A stretch of 64,000 nt of DNA from Rebecca billardiae RCC1528 (lineage: Eukaryota; Haptophyta). The stretch is taken from contig OZ251238.1 of NCBI GenBank assembly GCA_965240325.2, forward strand, positions 62,001 through 126,000, read 5' to 3'. Positions 1-12,000 of the stretch are shown piece by piece (within the stretch, counting starts at the first letter, position 1; each line of letters starts with the position of its first letter). The notes under the pieces were generated by a model. It saw only the letters and a list, made by a program, of their open reading frames with translations. It ran no database searches and was not told where the DNA came from. Made by a program: the position numbers and the translations under genes.

Positions 1-3000
1 CCATCGCCGGCACCGGCAGCCTCGCCGCTGCCACCGCCGTCCCCGCCGCCATCGCCGCCGCCGAGCCCGCCGCCATCACCACCGCCTTCGCCGCCGCCCT
101 CTCCGCTGCCCAGCCCGCCTCCGTCGCCACCGCCGTCGCCGCCACCGGCAGCCTCGCCGCTGCCACCACCGTCGCCGCCGCCATCGCCGCCGCCGAGCCC
201 GCCGCCATCACCACCGCCTTCGCCGCCGCCCTCGCCGCCGCCCTCGCCGCCGCCGAGCCCGCCTCCGTCGCCACCGCCGTCGCCGCCACCGGCGGCCTCG
301 CCGCTGCCACCACCGTCGCCGCCGCCATCGCCGCCGCCGAGCCCGCCGCCATCACCACCGCCTTCGCCGCCGCCCTCCCCGCCGCCCTCGCCGCCGCCGA
401 GCCCGCCTCCGTCGCCACCGCCATCGCCGCCACCGGCAGCCTCGCCGCTGCCACCGCCGTCCCCGCCGCCGTCGCCGCCGCCGAGCCCGCCGCCATCACC
501 ACCGCCTTCGCCTCCTCCGAGCCCACCGCCGCCAGTCCCACCGCCCTCGCCGCCCCCTAGCCCTCCGCCCAGCCCGCCGCCGTCGCCACCGCCGGCACCG
601 CCACCGCCACCGAGGGCGCAGCCCTTCCCACCGCCGAGCCCACCTGCGCCGCCGCCCAGCCCTCCGCCGAGCCCGCCGCCGCAGCCGCCGCCGAGCCCGC
701 CCCCGGCGTCACCTCCGCTGCCACCGCCCTCGCCACCGCCGAGCCCACCGCCGCCGGCGCCGCCGCCGTCCCCTCCTCCACAGCCGCCGCCGAGCCCGCC
801 ACCGACGCAGCCGCCGTCCCCGCCACCCTCGCCGCCACCTTCGCCGCCGCCCAGCCCGCCTCCGACGCCACCGCCATCGCCACCACCGTCGCCGCCACCG
901 GCAGCCTCGCCGCTGCCACCACCGTCTCCGCCGCCGTCGCCGCCGCCGAGCCCGCCGCCATCACCACCGCCCTCGCCGCCGCCCTCCCCGCCGCCCTCGC
1001 CGCCGCCGAGCCCGCCTCCGTCGCCACCGCCGTCGCCGCCACCGGCAGCCTCGCCGCTGCCACCACCGTCGCCGCCGCCATCGCCGCCGCCGAGCCCGCC
1101 GCCATCACCACCGCCTTCGCCGCCGCCCTCCCCGCCGCCCTCGCCGCCGCCGAGCCCGCCTCCGTCGCCACCGCCATCGCCGCCACCGGCAGCCTCGCCG
1201 CTGCCACCGCCGTCCCCGCCGCCGTCGCCGCCGCCGAGCCCGCCGCCATCACCACCGCCTTCGCCGCCGCCCTCCCCGCCGCCCTCGCCGCCGCCGAGCC
1301 CGCCTCCGTCGCCACCACCATCGCCGCCACCGGCAGCCTCGCCGCTTCCACCACCGTCGCCGCCGCCATCGCCGCCGCCGAGCCCGCCTCCGTCGCCACC
1401 GCCATCGCCGCCACCGGCAGCCTCGCCGCTGCCACCACCGTCCCCGCCGCCATCGCCGCCGCCGAGCCAGCCGCCATCACCACCGCCTTCGCCGCCGCCC
1501 TCTCCGCCGCCGAGCCCGCCTCCGTCGCCACCGCCGTCGCCGCCACCGGCAGCCTCGCCGCTGCCACCGCCGTCCCCGCCACCATCGCCGCCGCCAAGCC
1601 CGCCGCCATCACCACCGCCCTCGCCGCCGCCCTCTCGGCCGCCCTCTCCGCCGCCGAGCCCGCCTCCGTCGCCACCGCCATCGCCGCCACCGGCAGCCTC
1701 GCCGCTTCCACCACCGTCCCCGCCGCCGTCGCCGCCGCCGAGCCCGCCGCCATCACCACCGCCTTCGCCTCCTCCGAGCCCACCGCCGCCAGTCCCACCG
1801 CCCTCGCCGCCCCCTAGCCCTCCGCCCAGCCCGCCGCCGTCGCCACCGCCGGCACCGCCACCGCCACCGAGGGCGCAGCCCTTCCCACCGCCGAGCCCAC
1901 CTGCGCCGCCGCCCAGCCCTCCGCCGAGCCCGCCGCCGCAGCCGCCGCCGAGCCCGCCCCCGGCGTTACCTCCGCTGCCACCGCCCTCGCCACCGCCGAG
2001 CCCACCGCCGCCGGCGCCGCCGCCGTCCCCTCCTCCACAGCCGCCGCCGAGCCCGCCTCCGTCGCCGCCGCCATCGCCACCACCGTCGCCGCCACCGGCA
2101 GCCTCGCCGCTGCCACCACCGTCTCCGCCGCCATCGCCGCCGCCGAGCCCGCCGCCATCACCAGCGCCCTCGCCGCCGCCCTCGCCGCCGCCCTTGCCGC
2201 CGCCGAGCCCGCCTCCGTCGCCACCGCCGTCGCCGCCACCGGCAGCCTCGCCGCTGCCACCACCGTCTCCGCCGCCATCGCCGCCGCCGAGCCCGCCGCC
2301 ATCACCACCGCCTTCGCCGCCGCCCTCCCCGCCGCCCTCGCCGCCGCCGAGCCCGCCTCCGTCGCCACCGCCATCGCCGCCACCGGCAGCCTCGCCGCTG
2401 CCACCGCCGTCCCCGCCGCCGTCGCCGCCGCCGAGCCCGCCGCCATCACCACCGCCTTCGCCTCCTCCGAGCCCACCGCCGCCAGTCCCACCGCCCTCGC
2501 CGCCCCCTAGCCCTCCGCCCAGCCCGCCGCCGTCGCCACCGCCGGCACCGCCACCGCCACCGAGGGCGCAGCCCTTCCCACCGCCGAGCCCACCTGCGCC
2601 GCCGCCCAGCCCTCCGCCGAGCCCGCCGCCGCAGCCGCCGCCGAGCCCGCCCCCGGTGTCACCTCCGCTGCCACCGCCCTCGCCACCGCCGAGCCCACCG
2701 CCGCCGGCGCCGCCGCCGTCCCCTCCTCCACAGCCGCCGCCGAGCCCGCCACCGACGCAGCCGCCGTCCCCGCCACCCTCGCCGCCACCTTCGCCGCCGC
2801 CCAGCCCGCCCCCGACGCCACCGCCATCGCCACCACCGTCGCCGCCACCGGCAGCCTCGCCGCTGCCACCACCGTCTCCGCCGCCATCGCCGCTGCCGAG
2901 CCCGCCGCCATCACCACCGCCCTCGCCGCCGCCGTCGCCGCCGCCCTCGCCGCCGCCGAGCCCGCCTCCGTCGCCACCGCCGTCGCCGCCACCGGCAGCC

Positions 3001-6000
3001 TCGCCGCTGCCACCGCCGTCCCCGCCGCCATCGCCGCTGCCGAGCCCGCCGCCATCACCACCGCCCTCGCCGCCGCCCTCGCCGCCGCCCTCTCGGCCGC
3101 CCTCGCCGCCGCCGAGCCCGCCTCCGTCGCCACCGCCGTCGCCGCCACCGGCAGCCTCGCCGCTGCCACCACCGTCGCCGCCGCCATCGGCGCCGCCGAG
3201 CCAGCCGCCATCACCACCGCCTTCGCCGCCGCCCTCTCCGCCGCCATCGCCGCCGCCGAGCCCGCCGCCATCACCACCGCCCTCGCCGCCGCCCTCCCCG
3301 CCGCCCTCGCCGCCGCCGAGCCCGCCTCCGTCGCCACCGCCATCGCCGCCACCGGCAGCCTCGCCGCTGCCACCGCCGTCCCCGCCGCCATCGGCGCCGC
3401 CGAGCCAGCCGCCATCACCACCGCCTTCGCCGCCGCCCTCTCCGCCGCCATCGCCGCCGCCGAGCCCGCCGCCATCACCACCGCCCTCGCCGCCACCGGC
3501 AGCCTCGCCGCTGCCACCGCCGTCCCCGCCGCCATCGCCGCCGCCGAGCCAGCCGCCATCACCACCGCCTTCGCCGCCGCCCTCTCCGCCGCCATCGCCG
3601 CCGCCGAGCCCGCCGCCATCACCACCGCCCTCGCCGCCACCGGCAGCCTCGCCGCTGCCACCGCCGTCCCCGCCGCCATCGCCGCCGCCGAGCCAGCCGC
3701 CATCACCACCGCCTTCGTCGCCGCCCTCTCCGCCGCCCTCGCCGCCGCCGAGCCCGCCTCCGTCGCCACCGCCGTCGCCGCCACCGGCAGCCTCGCCGCT
3801 GCCACCGCCGTCCCCGCCGCCGTCGCCGCCGCCGAGCCCGCCGCCATCACCACCGCCTTCGCCTCCTCCGAGCCCACCGCCGCCAGTCCCACCGCCCTCG
3901 CCGCCCCCTAGCCCTCCGCCCAGCCCGCCGCCGTCGCCACCGCCGGCACCGCCACCGCCACCGAGGGCGCAGCCCTTCCCACCGCCGAGCCCACCTGCGC
4001 CGCCGCCCAGCCCTCCGCCGAGCCCGCCGCCGCAGCCGCCGCCGAGCCCGCCCCCGGTGTCACCTCCGCTGCCACCGCCCTCGCCACCGCCGAGCCCACC
4101 GCCGCCGGCGCCGCCGCCGTCCCCTCCTCCACAGCCGCCGCCGAGCCCGCCACCGACGCAGCCGCCGTCCCCGCCACCCTCGCCGCCACCTTCGCCGCCG
4201 CCCAGCCCGCCTCCGACGCCACCGCCATCGCCACCACCGTCGCCGCCACCGGCAGCCTCGCCGCTGCCACCACCGTCTCAGCCGCCGTCGCCGCCGCCGA
4301 GCCCGCCGCCATCACCACCGCCTTCGCCGCCGCCCTCTCCGCCGCCCTCGCCGCCGCCGAGACCGCCTCCGTCGCCACCGCCGTCGCCGCCACCGGCAGC
4401 CTCGCCGCTGCCACCGCCGTCCCCGCCGCCATCGCCGCTGCCGAGCCCGCCGCCATCACCACCGCCCTCGCCGCCGCCGTCGCCGCCGCCCTCGCCGCCG
4501 CCGAGCCCGCCTCCGTCGCCACCGCCGTCGCCGCCACCGGCAGCCTCGCCGCTGCCACCGCCGTCCCCGCCGCCATCGCCGCTGCCGAGCCCGCCGCCAT
4601 CACCACCGCCCTCGCCGCCGCCCTCGCCGCCGCCCTCTCGGCCGCCCTCGCCGCCGCCGAGCCCGCCTCCGTCGCCACCGCCGTCGCCGCCACCGGCAGC
4701 CTCGCCGCTGCCACCACCGTCGCCGCCGCCATCGGCGCCGCCGAGCCAGCCGCCATCACCACCGCCTTCGCCGCCGCCCTCTCCGCCGCCATCGCCGCCG
4801 CCGAGCCCGCCGCCATCACCACCGCCCTCGCCGCCACCGGCAGCCTCGCCGCTGCCACCGCCGTCCCCGCCGCCATCGCCGCCGCCGAGCCAGCCGCCAT
4901 CACCACCGCCTTCGCCGCCGCCCTCTCCGCCGCCCTCGCCGCCGCCGAGCCCGCCTCCGTCGCCACCGCCGTCGCCGCCACCGGCAGCCTCGCCGCTGCC
5001 ACCGCCGTCCCCGCCGCCATCGCCGCCGCCGAGCCAGCCGCCATCACCACCGCCTTCGCCGCCGCCCTCTCCGCCGCCCTCGCCGCCGCCGAGCCCGCCT
5101 CCGTTGCCACCGCCGTCGCCGCCACCGGCAGCCTCGCCGCTGCCACCGCCGTCCCCGCCGCCGTCGCCGCCGCCGAGCCCGCCGCCATCACCACCGCCTT
5201 CGCCTCCTCCGAGCCCACCGCCGCCAGTCCCACCGCCCTCGCCGCCCCCTAGCCCTCCGCCCAGCCCGCCGCCGTCGCCACCGCCGGCACCGCCACCGCC
5301 ACCGAGGGCGCAGCCCTTCCCACCGCCGAGCCCACCTGCGCCGCCGCCCAGCCCTCCGCCGAGCCCGCCGCCGCAGCCGCCGCCGAGCCCGCCCCCGGCG
5401 TTACCTCCGCTGCCACCGCCCTCGCCACCGCCGAGCCCACCGCCGCCGGCGCCGCCGCCGTCCCCTCCTCCACAGCCGCCGCCAAGCCCGCCACCGACGC
5501 AGCCGCCGTCCCCGCCGCCCTCGCCGCCACCTTCGCCGCCGCCCTCGCCGCCGCCGAGCCCGCCTCCGTCGCCACCGCCGTCGCCGCCACCGGCAGCCTC
5601 GCCGCTGCCACCGCCGTCCCCGCCGCCATCGGCGCCGCCGAGCCAGCCGCCATCACCACCGCCTTCGCCGCCGCCCTCTCCGCCGCCATCGCCGCCGCCG
5701 AGCCCGCCGCCATCACCACCGCCCTCGCCGCCACCGGCAGCCTCGCCGCTGCCACCGCCGTCCCCGCCGCCATCGCCGCCGCCGAGCCCGCCGCCATCAC
5801 CACCGCCTTCGCAGCCGCCCTCTCCGCCTCCCTCGCCGCCGCCGAGCCCGCCTCCGTCGCCACCGCCATCGCCGCCACCGGCAGCCTCGCCGCTGCCACC
5901 ACCGTCGCCGCCGCCATCGCCGCCGCCGAGCCAGCCGCCATCACCACCGCCTTCGCCGCCGCCCTCTCCGCCGCCATCGCCGCCGCCGAGCCCGCCGCCA

Positions 6001-9000
6001 TCACCACCGCCCTCGCCGCCACCGGCAGCCTCGCCGCTGCCACCGCCGTCCCCGCCGCCATCGCCGCCGCCGAGCCAGCCGCCATCACCACCGCCTTCGT
6101 CGCCGCCCTCTCCGCCGCCCTCGCCGCCGCCGAGCCCGCCTCCGTCGCCACCGCCGTCGCCGCCACCGGCAGCCTCGCCGCTGCCACCGCCGTCCCCGCC
6201 GCCGTCGCCGCCGCCGAGCCCGCCGCCATCACCACCGCCTTCGCCTCCTCCGAGCCCACCGCCGCCAGTCCCACCGCCCTCGCCGCCCCCTAGCCCTCCG
6301 CCCAGCCCGCCGCCGTCGCCACCGCCGGCACCGCCACCGCCACCGAGGGCGCAGCCCTTCCCACCGCCGAGCCCACCTGCGCCGCCGCCCAGCCCTCCGC
6401 CGAGCCCGCCGCCGCAGCCGCCGCCGAGCCCGCCCCCGGTGTCACCTCCGCTGCCACCGCCCTCGCCACCGCCGAGCCCACCGCCGCCGGCGCCGCCGCC
6501 GTCCCCTCCTCCACAGCCGCCGCCGAGCCCGCCACCGACGCAGCCGCCGTCCCCGCCACCCTCGCCGCCACCTTCGCCGCCGCCCAGCCCGCCTCCGACG
6601 CCACCGCCATCGCCACCACCGTCGCCGCCACCGGCAGCCTCGCCGCTGCCACCACCGTCTCAGCCGCCGTCGCCGCCGCCGAGCCCGCCGCCATCACCAC
6701 CGCCTTCGCCGCCGCCCTCTCCGCCGCCCTCGCCGCCGCCGAGACCGCCTCCGTCGCCACCGCCGTCGCCGCCACCGGCAGCCTCGCCGCTGCCACCGCC
6801 GTCCCCGCCGCCATCGCCGCTGCCGAGCCCGCCGCCATCACCACCGCCCTCGCCGCCGCCGTCGCCGCCGCCCTCGCCGCCGCCGAGCCCGCCTCCGTCG
6901 CCACCGCCGTCGCCGCCACCGGCAGCCTCGCCGCTGCCACCGCCGTCCCCGCCGCCATCGCCGCTGCCGAGCCCGCCGCCATCACCACCGCCCTCGCCGC
7001 CGCCCTCGCCGCCGCCCTCTCGGCCGCCCTCGCCGCCGCCGAGCCCGCCTCCGTCGCCACCGCCGTCGCCGCCACCGGCAGCCTCGCCGCTGCCACCACC
7101 GTCGCCGCCGCCATCGGCGCCGCCGAGCCAGCCGCCATCACCACCGCCTTCGCCGCCGCCCTCTCCGCCGCCATCGCCGCCGCCGAGCCCGCCGCCATCA
7201 CCACCGCCCTCGCCGCCACCGGCAGCCTCGCCGCTGCCACCGCCGTCCCCGCCGCCATCGCCGCCGCCGAGCCAGCCGCCATCACCACCGCCTTCGCCGC
7301 CGCCCTCTCCGCCGCCCTCGCCGCCGCCGAGCCCGCCTCCGTCGCCACCGCCGTCGCCGCCACCGGCAGCCTCGCCGCTGCCACCGCCGTCCCCGCCGCC
7401 ATCGCCGCCGCCGAGCCAGCCGCCATCACCACCGCCTTCGCCGCCGCCCTCTCCGCCGCCCTCGCCGCCGCCGAGCCCGCCTCCGTTGCCACCGCCGTCG
7501 CCGCCACCGGCAGCCTCGCCGCTGCCACCGCCGTCCCCGCCGCCGTCGCCGCCGCCGAGCCCGCCGCCATCACCACCGCCTTCGCCTCCTCCGAGCCCAC
7601 CGCCGCCAGTCCCACCGCCCTCGCCGCCCCCTAGCCCTCCGCCCAGCCCGCCGCCGTCGCCACCGCCGGCACCGCCACCGCCACCGAGGGCGCAGCCCTT
7701 CCCACCGCCGAGCCCACCTGCGCCGCCGCCCAGCCCTCCGCCGAGCCCGCCGCCGCAGCCGCCGCCGAGCCCGCCCCCGGCGTTACCTCCGCTGCCACCG
7801 CCCTCGCCACCGCCGAGCCCACCGCCGCCGGCGCCGCCGCCGTCCCCTCCTCCACAGCCGCCGCCAAGCCCGCCACCGACGCAGCCGCCGTCCCCGCCGC
7901 CCTCGCCGCCACCTTCGCCGCCGCCCTCGCCGCCGCCGAGCCCGCCTCCGTCGCCACCGCCGTCGCCGCCACCGGCAGCCTCGCCGCTGCCACCGCCGTC
8001 CCCGCCGCCATCGGCGCCGCCGAGCCAGCCGCCATCACCACCGCCTTCGCCGCCGCCCTCTCCGCCGCCATCGCCGCCGCCGAGCCCGCCGCCATCACCA
8101 CCGCCCTCGCCGCCACCGGCAGCCTCGCCGCTGCCACCGCCGTCCCCGCCGCCATCGCCGCCGCCGAGCCCGCCGCCATCACCACCGCCTTCGCAGCCGC
8201 CCTCTCCGCCTCCCTCGCCGCCGCCGAGCCCGCCTCCGTCGCCACCGCCATCGCCGCCACCGGCAGCCTCGCCGCTGCCACCACCGTCGCCGCCGCCATC
8301 GCCGCCGCCGAGCCCGCCGCCATCACCACCGCCCTCGCCGCCGCCCTCGCCGCCGCCCTCGCCACCGCCGAGCCCGCCTCCGTCGCCACCGCCATCGCCG
8401 CCACCGGCAGCTTCGCCGCTGCCACCGCCGTCCCCGCCGCCATTGCCGCCGCCGAGCCCGCCGCCATCACCACCGCCCTCGCCTCCTCCGAGCCCACCGC
8501 CGCCAGTCCCACCGCCCTCGCCGCCCCCTAGCCCTCCGCCCAGCCCGCCGCCGTCGCCACCGCCGGCACCGCCACCGCCACCGAGGGCGCAGCCCTTCCC
8601 ACCGCCGAGCCCACCTGCGCCGCCGCCCAGCCCTCCGCCGAGCCCGCCGCCGCAGCCGCCGCCGAGCCCGCCACCGGCGTCACCTCCGCTGCCACCGCCC
8701 TCGCCACCGCCGAGCCCACCGCCGCCGGCGCCGCCGCCGTCCCCTCCTCCACAGCCGCCGCCGAGCCCGCCACCGACGCAGCCGCCGTCCCCGCCACCCT
8801 CGCCGCCACCTTCGCCGCCGCCCAGCCCGCCTCCGACGCCACCGCCATCGCCACCACCGTCGCCGCCACCGGCAGCCTCGCCGCTGCCACCACCGTCTCC
8901 GCCGCCGTCGCCGCTGCCGAGCCCGCCGCCATCACCACCGCCGTCGCCGCCGCCCTCTCGGCCGCCCTCGCCGCCGCCGAGGCCGCCTCCCTCGCCACCG

Positions 9001-9050
9001 CCATCGCCGCCACCGGCAGCCTCGCCGCTGCCACCGCCGTCCCCGCCGCC
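1..9050 (+). repeat. Ser-Pro3 coding repeat, zone A (RAQPF anchors)
   Basis: This is a nested tandem repeat built from 12-bp Ser-Pro3 codon units grouped into larger modules. The module AASPLPPPSPPPS recurs dozens of times. A longer anchor block containing RAQPFPPPSPPAPPP begins with its Arg codon at 613, 1870, 2563, 3964, 5305, 6346, 7687 and 8584. The spacings are 1257, 693, 1401, 1341, 1041, 1341 and 897, all multiples of three, so unequal exchange has preserved the frame. Confidence 0.93.
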
Positions 9051-12000
9051 GTCGCCGCCGCCGCCCACGCCACCGCCCTCGCCGCCGCCAAGCCCGCCGC
9101 CGAGCCCGCCGCCGGCGCCACCACCGCCACCACGCGGCCTGCCGTTCCCGCCGCCCAGCCCACCCGCGCCTCCGCCCAGCCGGCCTCCGGGCGCGCCGCC
9201 CAGCCCGCCGCCCCTGCCGCCGCCGTCGCCACCGCCCGTGCCGCCTCCGTCGCCGCCGCCGAGCCCGAGCCCGCCGCCTCCTACGCCGCCGCCGTCGCCG
9301 CCACCATCGCCGCCGCCCTCTCCACCGCCCTCGCCGCCGCCGAGCCCGCCACCGTCGCTGCCCGTGCCGCCGCCCTCGCCGCCGCCCTCACCGCCGCCCT
9401 CACGGCTGCCCTCGCCGCCGCCTGCGCCGCCACCCTCGCCGCCACCCACTCCGCCGCCTTCTCCGCCGCCGGCTCCGCCGCCGAGCCCGCCGCCGTCGCC
9501 GCCCCCGGCGACGCCGTCGCCACCGCCGTCGCCGCCACCCGCGCCGCCGCCGTCGCCGCCGCCCAGCCCACCGCCCTCGCCGCCTCCGAGCCCACCGCTG
9601 CCACCGCCATCGCCTCCGCCAAGCCCGCCGCCGCCGCTGCCGCCGCCCACGCCGCCGCCCTCGCCGCCGCCAAGCCCGCCGCCGAGCCCGCCGCCGGCGC
9701 CACCACCGCCACCACGCGGCCTGCCGTTCCCGCCGCCCAGCCCGCCCGCGCCTCCGCCCAGCCCGCCTCCGGGCGCGCCGCCCAGCCCGCCGCCCCTGCT
9801 GCCGCCGTCGCCTCCGCCCGTGCCGCCGCCGTCGCCACCGCCGAGCCCGCCGCCCCCTACGCCGCCGCCGTCGCCGCCACCATCGCCGCCGCCCTCACCA
9901 CCGCCCTCGCCGCCGCCGAGCCCGCCACCGCCGCTGCCCGCGCCGCCGCCGTCGCCGCCGCCCTCACCGCCGCCCTCACCGCCGCCCTCGCCGCCGCCTG
10001 CGCCGCCACCCTCGCCGCCACCCACTCCGCCGCCTTCTCCACCGCCGGCTCCGCCGCCGAGCCCGCCGCCGTCGCCGCCCCCGGCGACGCCGTCGCCACC
10101 GCCGTCGCCGCCACCCGCGCAGCCGCCGTCGCCGCCGCCCAGCCCACCGCCGTCGCCGCCTCCGAGCCCACCGTTGCCACCGCCATCGCCGCCGCCAAGC
10201 CCGCCGCCGCCGCTGCCGCCGCCCACGCCGCCGCCCTCGCCGCCGCCAAGCCCGCCGCCGAGCCCGCCGCCGGCGCCACCACCGCCACCACGCGGCCTGC
10301 CGTTCCCGCCGCCCAGCCCGCCCGCGCCTCCGCCCAGCCCGCCTCCGGGCGCGCCGCCCAGCCCGCCGCCCCTGCCGCCGCCGTCGCCACCGCCCGTGCC
10401 GCCGCCGTCGCCACCGCCGAGCCCGCCGCCGCCTACGCCGCCGCCGTCGCCGCCACCATCGCCGCCGCCCTCACCACCGCCCTCGCCGCCGCCGAGCCCG
10501 CCACCGCCGCTGCCCGCGCCGCCGCCGTCGCCGCCGCCCTCACCGCCGCCCTCACCGCCGCCCTCGCCGCCGCCTGCGCCGCCACCCTCGCCGCCACCCA
10601 CTCCGCCGCCTTCTCCGCCGCCGGCTCCGCCGCCGAGCCCGCCGCCGTCGCCGCCCCCGGCGACGCCGTCGCCACCGCCGTCGCCGCCACCCGCGCCGCC
10701 GCCGTCGCCGCCGCCCAGCCCACCGCCGTCGCCGCCTCCGAGCCCACCGCAGCCACCGCCATCGCCGCCGCCAAGCCCGCCGCCGCCGCTGCCGCCGCCC
10801 TCGCCGCCGCCCTCGCCGCCGCCAAGCCCGCCGCCGAGCCCGCCGCCGGCGCCACCACCGCCACCACGCGGCCTGCCGTTCCCGCCGCCCAGCCCGCCCG
10901 CGCCTCCGCCCAGCCCGCCTCCGGGCGCGCCGCCCAGCCCGCCGCCCCTGCCGCCGCCGTCGCCACCGCCCGTGCCGCCGCCGTCGCCACCGCCGAGCCC
11001 GCCGCCGCCTACGCCGCCGCCGTCGCCGCCACCATCGCCGCCGCCCTCACCACCGCCCTCGCCGCCGCCGAGCCCGCCACCGCCGCTGCCCGCGCCGCCG
11101 CCGTCGCCGCCGCCCTCACCGCCGCCCTCACCGCCGCCCTCGCCGCCGCCTGCGCCGCCACCCTCGCCGCCACCCACTCCGCCGCCTTCTCCGCCGCCGG
11201 CTCCGCCGCCGAGCCCGCCGCCGTCGCCGCCCCCGGCGACGCCGTCGCCACCGCCGTCGCCGCCACCCGCGCCGCCGCCGTCGCCGCCGCCCAGCCCACC
11301 GCCCTCGCCGCCTCCGAGCCCACCGCAGCCACCGCCATCGCCGCCGCCAAGCCCGCCGCCGCCGCTGCCGCCGCCCACGCCGCCGCCCTCGCCGCCGCCA
11401 AGCCCGCCGCCGAGCCCGCCGCCGGCGCCACCACCGCCACCACGCGGCCTGCCGTTCCCGCCGCCCAGCCCGCCCGCGCCTCCGCCCAGCCCGCCTCCGG
11501 GCGCGCCGCCCAGCCTGCCGCCCCTGCCGCCGCCGTCGCCTCCGCCCGTGCCGACGCCGTCGCCTCCGCCGAGCCCGCCGCCTCCTACGCCGCCGCCGTC
11601 GCCGCCACCATCACCGCCGCCCTCGCCACCGCCCTCGCCGCCGCCGAGCCCGCCACCGCCGCTGCCCGCGCCGCCGCCCTCACCACCGCCCTCACCGCCG
11701 CCCTCACCGCCGCCCTCGCCGCCGCCTGCGCCGCCACCCTCGCCGCCACCCACTCCGCCGCCTTCTCCGCCGCCGGCTCCGCCGCCGAGCCCGCCGCCGT
11801 CGCCGCCCCCGGCGACGCCGTCGCCACCGCCGTCGCCGCCACCCGCGCCGCCGCCGTCGCCGCCGCCCAGCCCACCGCCCTCGCCGCCTCCGAGCCCACC
11901 GTTGCCACCGCCATCGCCGCCGCCAAGCCCGCCGCCGCCGCTGCCGCCGCCCACGCCGCCGCCCTCGCCGCCGCCAAGCCCGCCGCCGAGCCCGCCGCCG

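Noticed and set aside
2194-2196. Apparent start of the Ser-Pro3 protein
   Set aside because: The codon is TTG inside an uninterrupted frame that is open back to base 1, so the start lies outside the window.
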